A stretch of DNA of 17,671 bases from Furfurilactobacillus curtus (GTDB lineage Bacteria; Bacillota; Bacilli; Lactobacillales; Lactobacillaceae): contig NZ_BQXO01000009.1 of the NCBI RefSeq assembly GCF_045862785.1, forward strand, positions 1 to 17,671, written 5' to 3'. Under the pieces are notes generated by a model. The model saw only the letters and a program-made list of their open reading frames with translations. It did no database searches and was not told the origin of the DNA. This document shows positions 1-8,513 of the stretch, one piece after another. How positions within the stretch are numbered: position 1 is the first letter of the stretch; each line of letters opens with the position of its first letter. The position numbers were made by a program, and so were the translations under genes.

Positions 1-56
1 GCAGTACGTACAAAAGTTACCTGTTGGGTCACTGCGGTAGCGACTGAATGACCTGT
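1..56 (-). pseudogene. Cut-off continuation of the Muc_B2 adhesin, same frame, beyond the TAG
   Basis: Reading on past the TAG at 57-59 in the same frame gives TGHSVATAVTQQVTFVRTA with no further stop up to the window edge. It aligns with the intact third repeat (TGAVVAKQVQQQVSYSRTA), so this is genuine repeat sequence. It continues outside the window, where further repeats and a sorting signal would be expected. Without readthrough or reinitiation it is not translated. Confidence 0.75.
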
Positions 57-2400
57 CTATCGATCCAAATAGTTAATCGTACGAGTCACAGTTTTGCTTA
101 AATCCGCCTGATCCGTTCCTACTGGCCACTTTGGCCCATTTGGCTCATCGGGATTAATTGGCTGGCCTGGTACGCCCGGCTGGGCTGGCGTCGCAGTCGT
201 CGTTTGGTGATCATAGTAGACGTTCACTGTAATCTGCGGTGTACCTGTATAGGTGGTTGCAATCGTTTGAGCGGCTACTACAGTCGGATTGGCTAATTGA
301 TAGCCTAAATCGCTTAAATCTGGTGAGGTTACCGCAGCTAATTGATCCGTACCCTTAATGACCCACGCTTGTGCAGCATCAGTCACATTGGCATTACCGT
401 CGCCGGTCGTGTCATAGCCGACAATATTACCGGTAACTTGGTCGACAATCGCCGTACGCGTTAAAGTAACGGCCTGATTAACCTGCGGTGAAACCACCGC
501 ATTAATCTGCTTATCAAGATAGTTAATCGTTCGCGTGATCGTCTGGCTTAGTGAATCAGCGTCCGTTCCGGTTGGCCATTTTGGTCCATTTGGATTGTTC
601 GGATTAATTGGTTGACCGGGTACACCTGGTTGTTGCGGTGTAACAGGTTGCAACTGGTGCGCATAATAGACATTCACCACTAAGTTGCTGTTACCGTCAT
701 AGTCACCAGTGATGGTTTGAGCTGGGACTTGTTTAAGCGTTGCCGGTTGGTAACCATGGCTCGTTAAGTCTGGTGAGGTCTCAGCTGCCAACACAGCAGA
801 TCCACTCGGTTGCCAAGCTGCTGTCCCATCCGTTGTGTCAACGGTACCATTCCCATCTAGATCATAACCCAATAAGACCCCGGTTGCTCGATCCACAATC
901 GCGGTGCGGGTCAAGGTCACGGCTTGGTTAATCGCAGGGGCCACTACAGCATTAGTCTGTTGATCTAAATAGTTAATGGTTCGCGTAACCGTCTTGGTCA
1001 GTGAGTTAATATCTGTCCCAGCCGGCCATTTTGGTCCATCGGGATTAGCGGGATCGATTGGTTGACCAGGTTGTTGTGGTTGGTTAGGGGTGACTGGCGT
1101 CGTTGCGTGATCATAATACACATTGACCACCTGACTTTGACCGCCATTATCTGGCGTCACTTTGAGCGCAGCGACTTGACTCAGTGAAGCAGGTAGATAA
1201 CCCGCTGCCGTTAAATCAGGCGAAACTTCAGCCGCAAAAGTATCATCAGGGCTGGTTAATACCCACGCCTGGTTGGCATCAGTGGTCGTCACCTGTCCAT
1301 TGCCAACGGTATCATAACCTAACAATGCGCCAGTGACTTGATCCACAATTGCGGTTCGCGAGTAGCTTACTTGTTGTTGCACTTGTTTAGCCACCACTGC
1401 ACCCGTTTGCCGGTCAAAGTAGTTAATCGTCCGAGTTGAAATTTGACTTAAATCAGTAGCAGCAGTACCAGTAGGCCATTTTGGTCCATCAGGATTCTGA
1501 GGATCAAGAGGTTGCCCTGGTTGGCCTGGCTGAGTTGGTGTTACTGGGACCGTACCATGTGCATACATAACTGTCACCGCAAATTGATCAGCGCCTGAAT
1601 AGTCTGGCATAATCACTTGGTCTGCAACGATCGCTTGATCGGGCGCTGAATACCCTTGGCTAGTTAAATCGGGTGATAATACTGCGCCAAGTGTGTCACT
1701 AGCACTGGCTAATTCCCAGCCGCCATCACTGGCCGTTTGCGTTGGCTTGCCGGTAGTTGGATCAGGTGCATAACCTAATAGTTGGCCAGTCACAGCATCA
1801 ACAACCGCTGTCCGGTTGTAACTCACACTTGAAATTACATCAGGCGCCACTGACTTACTTGGATCGTTAGCGTCAACGTAATGAATCGTCCGCGTCACGG
1901 TTTTGGTCAAGTTACTGTCAGCAACCCCAGCAGGCCACACTGGTTGATTAGGATTATCAGGATTAATCGGATCACCAGGAACCAAATGTTGACCTGGCGT
2001 TACTGGTACTAACTGATGATCGTAAGCGATCGTCACCGATAACTGATCATTTGGCATCGCGGTAGCACTTGGCACATTAGGTAAACCAGTGGGCGTTGGT
2101 GAGGTGATGTCGTGAGGATTAATCAGGCCATATTCACTTAAGTCCGGGCTCGTTACTGCCGCATACGTACCGGTCTTTGGTAGCCAAGCCTGATTGCCAT
2201 TGTCTGGTTCAACGTCAACTGCCCCATCACCATTGGTGTCATAGCCAAGGATTGTCCCGGTCACTTCATCCACAACAGCGTGCCGATCAAAAGTAACTTT
2301 TTGAACCACTTCACCATTATTGGTCTGTGCAACTTTGATCGGATCTAACGTATTGGCGTCAACATAGGTAATTGTTCGTTGGCCAATCGTTTGTAATGAG
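57..2400 (-). repeat. Tandem Muc_B2-like repeats of about 450-490 bp
   Basis: Five complete copies and one broken copy lie at the 3' end of the adhesin gene. Copies begin near 2390, 1900, 1440, 990, 540 and 90 (right to left). Each encodes TRTI.Y, a TAIVDxVTG strand, a loop ending in AW, SPDL..GY, then VYYDH and a proline-rich linker with GPKWPxGT. Copies three to six are most alike; the first two diverge more and lack parts of the consensus. Confidence 0.9.
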
Positions 2401-5400
2401 GCTAAGTCAGTTCCACTTGGCCACTTTGGTCCATTCGGATTAGCTGGGTCGATTGGCTGTCCTGGTTGACTAGGATTATCGGGCGTCACAACAGTCTGAT
2501 CATGAACAAAGGCAATCGTAAAGGATTGGGTTGTTTGATCATCTTCATCATAGGTCAATGGCAGACTAGTTAAATCAGTCACTAAATGATAATGCAGAGC
2601 CGTTAACTGATTAACAATCTCTTGCAACGTTGCACCATTGTTAAATGTTGGCACGACTGGTTGATTGAACGTGCCACTAACAGTTCGATCAGCATCCGTT
2701 GGCACATTGGTCAATGAATTGATTGACTGGTTATTGTCTGTCGCATCGACAAAATTAAAAATTGCGGTCTGCGTGTTGGTAAAGCCAATCGTCACTGTTA
2801 ATGTATCCCCGACTTTATCGATCAAATTTAACGTCGTGCCCTGTGGATTCAAAATTTCACCACTGTAAGTCAAATTACCGTTAGCAAAGGTCCACCCGGC
2901 TGGCAAGGTCGCCGAAGTCCAATCAAAGACTTGGGAGCCAGTTGTCTGTGTTGTACCATTCGTTGCAAAAGTTGGTTGAGCAGTGATTTGACTTACAGTT
3001 AGCGTCAATTGCCCTTTCGTCAAGTCTCCTAGTACCGTCACCTTAGCTAATGTATTGGCTGCTTTTAACCATAACGTTGAATTAATGGTCTTAACGTTTG
3101 CGTAATAACCAGTAGCTGTCCGATTGCCAGATAACTGAGCTGCTGGATTATCGGCATCTGAAGGAATGGCTGTGTAAACCACACCGTCAACCGGTGGTAA
3201 ATCCAACGCTGTCTTCGTCTGAGTCGTGCCATTGGTAAATTCAACTGATTGTCCATCACTGTTGACAGACAGCGTATCTGGTACAAAGCCCCATAGATCG
3301 ACACTACCTTTGCCATCGATTATCATCGATTGGCCATCTAACTTACGCACATAGTTCAGATCCAATTGACCTAATTTTGAGCGCTGGAAATTGTAAGCCG
3401 CTTTAACGACACTCGTGTAATCATAATCGGTACCCTTATAAGCAGCCAAAACATCAGCAAAGCTGGCATAAGTTGTCGGATCAGTTGCTAAGGCGCTGTT
3501 TGCATCAAGTGCTAGTGGGTTGAGCTGTTGTTCGGCAAATAGAACGCCGTCATCCCAGGCCCCAATGGTGGTATGCGGTTGACTGCCTGTTGTAGTAGGA
3601 GTTGACGCCGGCCGAGTACCTAACGCGTCTGTATAAGCATTCTGTCCGATTGCAGCTAAGGTTGATAGATCACCAGCAAATTCTGTGGCTAAACCAGAAT
3701 TAATATTGGCTTTATAATATGGGAACCAATTCGGTTCATAAGTCGTACCGGTCCCTAACTGATCCGCGCCCAAATTTTGTTGTGCTGATAAGCTTTCAAC
3801 GGAATTAATGGCTTGTTGTTGAATTTCCGTTAAGCCGGTTGGATCAGTCAAAGCTGCAACTTTTTTAATTCTGCCAAGCATGACGGCCAAAATGTCTTGG
3901 TACATTGTATTAAGCTCATTTTGATCAGCATAGGGATTAGCTATTGAGATCTTGTTAGTTAAGATGTTAAAACTTGTTGAATCACTATACGCTGTTTTTG
4001 CCGTACTAATTAAATCGCTAAATACCTGTCGACCGACTGTCACCATTTCCGATCCAATTGTTCTTAGAATCGTCACCGAGAGCGGATTATTAGCTGCATT
4101 TGCCGCCCATTTGATCAAGACATCAGACCAAGAATTATCAGAAAATTCAGTTAACCCAGCTTGAACATCTGCCTCGGCATCCGCTTCAATGATCGGATAG
4201 ATACTCATCCGATCATTTTCAAAAGAAGTTTGTGCAGCCGTATAAATACCTGATGCATAATCAAGGCCCAATAATTTAACACTAGCTTGAGTTGAATTAG
4301 CGGCGGCGTAGTCAGCAAAGGCGACAGGTGAAGCATTTTCGGCTGTTATTCGAACACCATCTTCACCACCAGCCACATAAATTGGTGTTAGTTGGGCCAG
4401 AACTTTATTGAATAACTGGGTTCGATCAGCCAACCCATTTGGCATCGGGTATGCGACTGGATTTTGCAAATTCAGATTAAGATTGGGACCATCTTGATAC
4501 GACACATTAGTCGTGAGATTGCTTAAAAATTGGCGTATCTCAAGGGCAATTCCATAGTAACCGAGATCTTTCGGTGAAATAGCATCAACATTACCAAATG
4601 TTGAGCTTAAATAACGATCACCAAAAGCAGCAAAATTATAGCCATATGTAAACGCTTGATTAAGATTGCCATTCACTTGTTCAAAGCGACTTGTTAGACC
4701 TTCTACGCTAAGTCCTGTACTTTGCTCAGTTGGTGTAACACCAGCATAGTTCCCTGCAAAACCGGCTGCCGTTGAGGTCATCAAATCACTCTCCGCCGCT
4801 TTAATCCCCGCTGCATAGACACTCAAAGTTTGTGCATAAGCAGACTGTTGTGGTGCGGTCAAGTTTATAAAATCTGCACCCTGATAATTAGCGGTTAAAT
4901 TTGCCAAGACATTGGCACCAACACCTTGACCACCTTCAGGTTCTTGATTACTAAACTCACTAGTAATATCCGTCAAAGCAGCCGTTTCACCAATCGTTGC
5001 ATCGCTAGCCGTCGGAGCCATAGTTACCAACGCCCTAGTTGGTGTAGCATTTGCTACTGAACTAACTGATACATTTTGGGATGATCCGCTAGCCGACGAC
5101 GAGCTATCCACCGATGAACTCGCCACCATCGTTGCCGCGTCACTGAGTTGATCCGTTGCAATTGCATTACTTGTTGTTACAACCGCGGCGTTATCCGATT
5201 GGCTCACACTGCTATCATTTGTCGACGAATTGCTGATAGTTGCAGGGTTTACGGAATTTGAGTTAGCCATTGCACTACTATTAGTAGCATTTGAAGTTGC
5301 GATCAGAGCTGACTGATCACTAGCTGTTGCCGCCGATGATGTCGCTGCTTGATCTTGTTCAGGAGCGTCCGCCTTCGCTTGAGTTACAGTAGGCCCCGCC

Positions 5401-5483
5401 AAGTAGAATGCTGCAGCTGCCATTCCGGCAACTAGCCATCTTTTTTTGGCTTTATACATTTTAAAGTGTGTCTCTGAATTCAT
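57..5483 (-). CDS. Mucin-binding-type surface adhesin with Muc_B2 repeats, cut short by an in-frame stop
   Basis: Secreted surface protein, probably a mucus or host/matrix adhesin. I start it at 5483 (1808 aa), not at the ATG seven codons upstream, because GAGGGGAG lies 7 nt before 5483 and nothing similar precedes the other. Residues 8-16 (KMYKAKKRW) are a KxYKxGKxW-type signal with Lys for Gly, followed by a hydrophobic stretch. A Ser/Ala/Thr-rich region runs to about residue 170. A large N-terminal region that I do not recognise covers roughly 180-830, then a beta-rich part to about 1000. Five full Muc_B2-like repeats follow (about 150 residues each: TRTINY... at the start, SPDL..GY in the middle, VNVYYDH at the end), joined by PGQPINP..GPKWPxGT linkers. 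The sixth repeat stops after TINYLDR at TAG, where a sister repeat has Gln (CAA). No LPXTG remains. The family assignment is firm; ligand and wall attachment are unknown. Confidence 0.9.
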   Translation of the reverse strand: MNSETHFKMYKAKKRWLVAGMAAAAFYLAGPTVTQAKADAPEQDQAATSSAATASDQSALIATSNATNSSAMANSNSVNPATISNSSTNDSSVSQSDNAAVVTTSNAIATDQLSDAATMVASSSVDSSSSASGSSQNVSVSSVANATPTRALVTMAPTASDATIGETAALTDITSEFSNQEPEGGQGVGANVLANLTANYQGADFINLTAPQQSAYAQTLSVYAAGIKAAESDLMTSTAAGFAGNYAGVTPTEQSTGLSVEGLTSRFEQVNGNLNQAFTYGYNFAAFGDRYLSSTFGNVDAISPKDLGYYGIALEIRQFLSNLTTNVSYQDGPNLNLNLQNPVAYPMPNGLADRTQLFNKVLAQLTPIYVAGGEDGVRITAENASPVAFADYAAANSTQASVKLLGLDYASGIYTAAQTSFENDRMSIYPIIEADAEADVQAGLTEFSDNSWSDVLIKWAANAANNPLSVTILRTIGSEMVTVGRQVFSDLISTAKTAYSDSTSFNILTNKISIANPYADQNELNTMYQDILAVMLGRIKKVAALTDPTGLTEIQQQAINSVESLSAQQNLGADQLGTGTTYEPNWFPYYKANINSGLATEFAGDLSTLAAIGQNAYTDALGTRPASTPTTTGSQPHTTIGAWDDGVLFAEQQLNPLALDANSALATDPTTYASFADVLAAYKGTDYDYTSVVKAAYNFQRSKLGQLDLNYVRKLDGQSMIIDGKGSVDLWGFVPDTLSVNSDGQSVEFTNGTTQTKTALDLPPVDGVVYTAIPSDADNPAAQLSGNRTATGYYANVKTINSTLWLKAANTLAKVTVLGDLTKGQLTLTVSQITAQPTFATNGTTQTTGSQVFDWTSATLPAGWTFANGNLTYSGEILNPQGTTLNLIDKVGDTLTVTIGFTNTQTAIFNFVDATDNNQSINSLTNVPTDADRTVSGTFNQPVVPTFNNGATLQEIVNQLTALHYHLVTDLTSLPLTYDEDDQTTQSFTIAFVHDQTVVTPDNPSQPGQPIDPANPNGPKWPSGTDLASLQTIGQRTITYVDANTLDPIKVAQTNNGEVVQKVTFDRHAVVDEVTGTILGYDTNGDGAVDVEPDNGNQAWLPKTGTYAAVTSPDLSEYGLINPHDITSPTPTGLPNVPSATAMPNDQLSVTIAYDHQLVPVTPGQHLVPGDPINPDNPNQPVWPAGVADSNLTKTVTRTIHYVDANDPSKSVAPDVISSVSYNRTAVVDAVTGQLLGYAPDPTTGKPTQTASDGGWELASASDTLGAVLSPDLTSQGYSAPDQAIVADQVIMPDYSGADQFAVTVMYAHGTVPVTPTQPGQPGQPLDPQNPDGPKWPTGTAATDLSQISTRTINYFDRQTGAVVAKQVQQQVSYSRTAIVDQVTGALLGYDTVGNGQVTTTDANQAWVLTSPDDTFAAEVSPDLTAAGYLPASLSQVAALKVTPDNGGQSQVVNVYYDHATTPVTPNQPQQPGQPIDPANPDGPKWPAGTDINSLTKTVTRTINYLDQQTNAVVAPAINQAVTLTRTAIVDRATGVLLGYDLDGNGTVDTTDGTAAWQPSGSAVLAAETSPDLTSHGYQPATLKQVPAQTITGDYDGNSNLVVNVYYAHQLQPVTPQQPGVPGQPINPNNPNGPKWPTGTDADSLSQTITRTINYLDKQINAVVSPQVNQAVTLTRTAIVDQVTGNIVGYDTTGDGNANVTDAAQAWVIKGTDQLAAVTSPDLSDLGYQLANPTVVAAQTIATTYTGTPQITVNVYYDHQTTTATPAQPGVPGQPINPDEPNGPKWPVGTDQADLSKTVTRTINYLDR

Positions 5484-5490
5484 TGTATTG

Positions 5491-5498
5491 CTCCCCTC
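5491..5498 (-). promoter_or_regulatory. Ribosome binding site of the Muc_B2 adhesin gene
   Basis: GAGGGGAG on the minus strand lies 7 nt upstream of the ATG at 5483. It decides the start: the alternative ATG at 5504 is preceded only by an A-rich stretch. Confidence 0.85.
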
Positions 5499-5545
5499 AG
5501 ACATCTTTTTTTATTGCTTTTTAGCTATTGCTATGATGTTTATAT

Positions 5546-5574
5546 TTATCAATTGATAACAACCTAATTGATAA
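5546..5574. promoter_or_regulatory. Palindrome TTATCAATTGATAA plus a repeated half-site, possible operator
   Basis: A perfect 14-bp palindrome, TTATCAATTGATAA, sits at 5546-5559. Its right half, AATTGATAA, is repeated directly at 5566-5574, 15 bp away. The site lies 60-90 bp before the adhesin start codon, beside AT-rich promoter-like sequence (TATAAT at 5588-5593, TATAAA at 5539-5544). Position and symmetry suggest a repressor site or an RNA hairpin; the regulator is unknown. Confidence 0.5.
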
Positions 5575-5587
5575 ACACTTAATTTTA

Positions 5588-5593
5588 ATTATA
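5588..5593 (-). promoter_or_regulatory. Candidate -10 box for the Muc_B2 adhesin gene
   Basis: TATAAT on the minus strand in a very AT-rich region, about 105 bp upstream of the start codon. No good TTGACA-like -35 box is at the right distance. TATAAA at 5539-5544, with TTAGGT 17 bp upstream, is an alternative that would place the palindrome in the promoter spacer. Both are tentative because the whole stretch is AT-rich. Confidence 0.35.
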
Positions 5594-5643
5594 TTCTTTA
5601 TAAAGTATTTTTAAAGTTATATTTTTCTTTTGTATATTTTTCG

Positions 5644-5678
5644 TTTATAACATTATTCATAAATAATCGTGTTATAAA
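5644..5678. repeat. AT-rich interrupted inverted repeat
   Basis: Outer arms TTTATAAC (5644-5651) and GTTATAAA (5671-5678) are perfect complements. Inner arms ATTATT (5652-5657) and AATAAT (5662-5667) also pair, leaving a 4-nt loop and a 3-nt bulge. No GC-rich stem or T-run makes it a terminator, so it is more likely a protein-binding site or a fortuitous AT-rich structure. Confidence 0.4.
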
Positions 5679-5850
5679 TCCTTACGTTGAACAGTCTGAA
5701 CTGTGCCAAGCTTGAGCCAATCATTCACTATCTGCTGTGGAGGACTGTCGTCAGATCATTGTTTTGCAATAAGATAAAGTCGACTGAATGTCATTCGCTG
5801 CTTTTTTAAAATTTCGACAACACTAAATCCATTAGGATCAGTCTGTATAC
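5672..5850 (-). pseudogene. Possible decayed coding fragment between two adhesin genes
   Basis: This stretch is less AT-rich than its left flank. On the minus strand one frame reads about 30 codons with protein-like composition (containing FSVVEILKKQRMTFSRLYLI), a TGA at 5756-5758, then 27 more codons (containing PPQQIVNDWLKLGTVQTV) and a TAA at 5672. No start codon or ribosome site fits an intact gene and I do not recognise the family. It could be a relic of a lost gene or chance; the rest of the 464-bp gap holds only the regulatory sites listed. Confidence 0.25.
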
Positions 5851-5880
5851 AAAAAAAGAACACTCCGCAAAGTGTCCTTT
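5851..5880 (-). terminator. Rho-independent terminator of the CAP-domain gene
   Basis: On the minus strand AAAGGACACT pairs with AGTGTTCTTT (10 bp with one G-U pair) around a 6-nt TTGCGG loop, followed by a run of seven T. It lies 68 bp after the stop of the CAP-domain gene and separates it from the Muc_B2 adhesin gene. Confidence 0.9.
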
Positions 5881-5947
5881 ATCTTAAATTGGATGTTGAA
5901 CCAAACTTTTCTGAACTCGTCTTTGTCAACAAAGTCTGTTTTACAAA

Positions 5948-8416
5948 TTACACCGTCAATAATTTGTTCTGTGCGGCTGCCAAAGCGGCCTGATCACTAG
6001 CTAGTTGTTGCTGTAACTGAGTTAATTTGTTGTACAACAGATCAAAATCAGGTGAATCAACATAGACAAAGGTGATATTTGGTAGGGGGATCGTCGATGG
6101 ATTGCTCTTGGCATTTGCCATCGCCTCCGCCTGGTTATATAGCGTGACGTCTTGATAAGCTGGCGCTTCAAAACTGTAATAATCAGTAAATGTAGTGGTC
6201 GGATCAGTACTTCTAACAAAACCCACACCCATAGTTGGGCCTCCAAATAATAAATTGGCACGGTGACCATAATGGCCATTTCCGACTGCTTCTGGGTTAT
6301 CAGACTCATCGTACCAATCCATGACAATAAAGTAAGCCATTTCTTGTGGCGATTGCATTTGATCCGTGATGCCGCGACTACCGCCGATGTCTTCCGTTGA
6401 TCCATTAGATTTATCATGACTAAAATCAGTCACAATTTGTTGCGCCCGGGTTTGAGCAAATGCGGCTTCACTGCTTGAATACGTTAAAGCTGGCTGTCCG
6501 TTAGCTGAGCGTAATTCATTAACGTACTGCATCACATCACTGCCAAGGACGCTCACATCTGGCGTGGCTGCCGAACTAGCGGCCGATAAATATACAACTT
6601 GTGAACTTGGATAATTACTCGTTGATGGGAATAATGAGGTTAGATTACTTGTTGAATGTGGTAACGCGTTGATAGCACTTGTTGCTGCACTGACCGCAAC
6701 GATGTCTTGTGCCACGGCTGAGCTTGCAAGTGCCACCTCACTTGCGGCCGAGCTTTCTGCTACTGGGTCGATCGCTTGAACCGTGACGGCAGCCATATTT
6801 TGAATGATTGCCTTAGTAACAGGATCCGCAAATTGAAACATGATATAGTACAGCCCCGGAACTTGTGGATCAATCGTTCCCTGCATTGTGATCTCACTTA
6901 ATGAGACTTTTTGTCCATTAGATCCTGTAGCACTCACGAAATTTTGTAAGGCATTCCAACTACTACCTTGACGAATGGTCGTTGCTTTTGTAACTAAAGC
7001 TGGCTTTACTGAAACAGCCGAACTACTAGATGTTGCAGATGAACTAGAACTCGTCGTTGCACTGGAGCTAGAATTCGTTGCTGAGCTTGAACTTGTCGTA
7101 GCGTTAGATGAAGTATTGGGAAAAATTGCATTTTTAATTGAAGATATAATATTAGATAAGACTGTTTGAATTGGCGCAATCAATCCATTAATAACATTTT
7201 CAATTGGTTGAAGGATTGGGGCTACTACATTCATAGCATTGTTGATGAAACCCTTCACTCCATTAATCACATTGACGGCCGTATTCAAGACACCTTGAAC
7301 GGCGTTAATAACTTGTGGTGCTACACTAGCTGCAATATTTGAAACTGTTGACAACACACCACCTAGACCAGTAGCACTGGCTAAGGTAGACACGACTAAT
7401 GATGGACTGACGTTAGATAGATTCGATAGAATCGGCTTAACGACCGACAGTAATCCTGATCCAATGACTGGAATGTTATTAATTATTGGAGTCAGCGCTG
7501 TCAGAGCCGCTTGCCCTAACCCATTCATGCCATTGGTGATTGCTGTAACCACTAGCCCACTGGGATCAATTCCTAAACCATTTGCAAGGTTGATCGCTTG
7601 AGTAACGCCATTTAAAACACCATTAGCAACCGTCACCACATTGCTAATCCCTGGAACGCTGCTAAAAAATGATCCCGCTTGTGAAATGACATTAGTTAAT
7701 AACGTCACAGCATTGCTAACGCCAGCACTTCCGATAAGTTGCGTAATCACACCGCTAAGCGTCTCATTATAAGCAGCACCAATTCCTGCTACAACACCGC
7801 TAAGATCGGGGGCAACTACTGAGGTCGAACTAACGGCGCTAGAAGTTGCTGTAGCCGTACTACTTACGGTTGCCAAGGCGATATCCGCTTGGCTAATTGG
7901 CGTGTCGAGTACACTGGTTTGGCCTGAACTAGCAACTTGTGATATGGACTGACTTAAAGCAGGCTCGTTATTGTTTAAAGCCGCCTCACTTGTGCTAACT
8001 TGACTGGGTGCCGTTGAAGAAACGTTGACCGCAGTCGCTGAGCTTTCCACGGCCGAACTGCTAACCTCCGCTACCGTAGCTGCTGAAGACCTCGTAATTG
8101 CTGTGCCTGACTCCATCGAACTAACGGGATCAGAACTTATTATCGCCGAGCTAACGGCAACACTCGCTTGACTAGTTGTTGCGCTGCTATTTGAAAGATT
8201 ATTAATTGCCACTGATGAAGAAGCAACACTTGATTGAGTCGTCGAAATCGTATCAGCATGCACACTCGTTGTTTCAATCTGCTCAACGGCGGCCCCACCG
8301 GCCATTAAAGTTAAAATACTTGCCGCGTACAACCACTGCTTACCAGATTTCCATCGTCTAAAGTTGGTTATTTTGCTCTGTCTATGTAAGTGCTTTTTTT
8401 CTAGATAATTTTTCAT
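5948..8416 (-). CDS. Secreted CAP-domain (SCP/PR-1-like) protein with Ig-like domain, KxYKxGKxW signal
   Basis: 822-aa exported protein. Residues 20-28 (RRWKSGKQW) match the KxYKxGKxW signal motif, then a hydrophobic segment ending in VHAD. A Ser/Ala/Thr-rich region spans about 40-200. Residues about 200-440 are a long V/I/N/G-rich, weakly amphipathic region I do not recognise. A short Ser run leads to an Ig-like domain (about 468-549, with TIDPQVPGLYY). A CAP domain covers about 626-750, with candidate His at about 667 (FSHD), an acidic TEDIGG and the GHYGHRANLL signature. The last 30 residues look coiled-coil (LTQLQQQLASDQAALAAAQ). There is no LPXTG, so wall attachment would be non-covalent or via partners. 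AGAGGAAAG 9 nt before ATG supports the start. CAP proteins of bacteria are mostly uncharacterised, so the activity is unknown. Confidence 0.9.
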   Translation of the reverse strand: MKNYLEKKHLHRQSKITNFRRWKSGKQWLYAASILTLMAGGAAVEQIETTSVHADTISTTQSSVASSSVAINNLSNSSATTSQASVAVSSAIISSDPVSSMESGTAITRSSAATVAEVSSSAVESSATAVNVSSTAPSQVSTSEAALNNNEPALSQSISQVASSGQTSVLDTPISQADIALATVSSTATATSSAVSSTSVVAPDLSGVVAGIGAAYNETLSGVITQLIGSAGVSNAVTLLTNVISQAGSFFSSVPGISNVVTVANGVLNGVTQAINLANGLGIDPSGLVVTAITNGMNGLGQAALTALTPIINNIPVIGSGLLSVVKPILSNLSNVSPSLVVSTLASATGLGGVLSTVSNIAASVAPQVINAVQGVLNTAVNVINGVKGFINNAMNVVAPILQPIENVINGLIAPIQTVLSNIISSIKNAIFPNTSSNATTSSSSATNSSSSATTSSSSSATSSSSAVSVKPALVTKATTIRQGSSWNALQNFVSATGSNGQKVSLSEITMQGTIDPQVPGLYYIMFQFADPVTKAIIQNMAAVTVQAIDPVAESSAASEVALASSAVAQDIVAVSAATSAINALPHSTSNLTSLFPSTSNYPSSQVVYLSAASSAATPDVSVLGSDVMQYVNELRSANGQPALTYSSSEAAFAQTRAQQIVTDFSHDKSNGSTEDIGGSRGITDQMQSPQEMAYFIVMDWYDESDNPEAVGNGHYGHRANLLFGGPTMGVGFVRSTDPTTTFTDYYSFEAPAYQDVTLYNQAEAMANAKSNPSTIPLPNITFVYVDSPDFDLLYNKLTQLQQQLASDQAALAAAQNKLLTV

Positions 8417-8423
8417 TTTTACT

Positions 8424-8448
8424 TTCCTCTTTCACTTAATTCGTGAAA
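8424..8448 (-). promoter_or_regulatory. Ribosome binding site with adjoining hairpin, CAP-domain gene
   Basis: AGAGGAA (8424-8430) is a good Shine-Dalgarno, 9 nt from the ATG at 8416. Immediately upstream TTTCAC (8443-8448 on the minus strand) and GTGAAA (8430-8435) can pair around a 7-nt loop, placing a small hairpin against the ribosome site. Whether it affects translation is unknown. Confidence 0.55.
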
Positions 8449-8465
8449 AACATCATCAAAGTTAA

Positions 8466-8513
8466 CGGGTTGACGACTCCGATTTCGATAACAGCCCAGC
8501 GCAGATCAACCCG
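8466..8513 (-). promoter_or_regulatory. Long-looped inverted repeat in the leader of the CAP-domain gene
   Basis: CGGGTTGA (8466-8473) and TCAACCCG (8506-8513) are perfect 8-bp complements 32 nt apart. GTTAAC sites flank them at 8461-8466 and 8529-8534. If transcription starts near 8540, this is a GC-rich hairpin in the leader RNA. No known riboswitch pattern was recognised. Confidence 0.4.

Noticed and set aside
5502..5504. ATG at 5504 as the start of the Muc_B2 adhesin
   Set aside because: It lacks a Shine-Dalgarno site, whereas ATG 5483 has GAGGGGAG at 7 nt.
5921..5934. Small palindrome CTTTGTCAACAAAG with TTGACA on the minus strand, just after the CAP gene stop
   Set aside because: No -10 box at a suitable distance and no T-run. 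The real terminator lies at 5851-5880.
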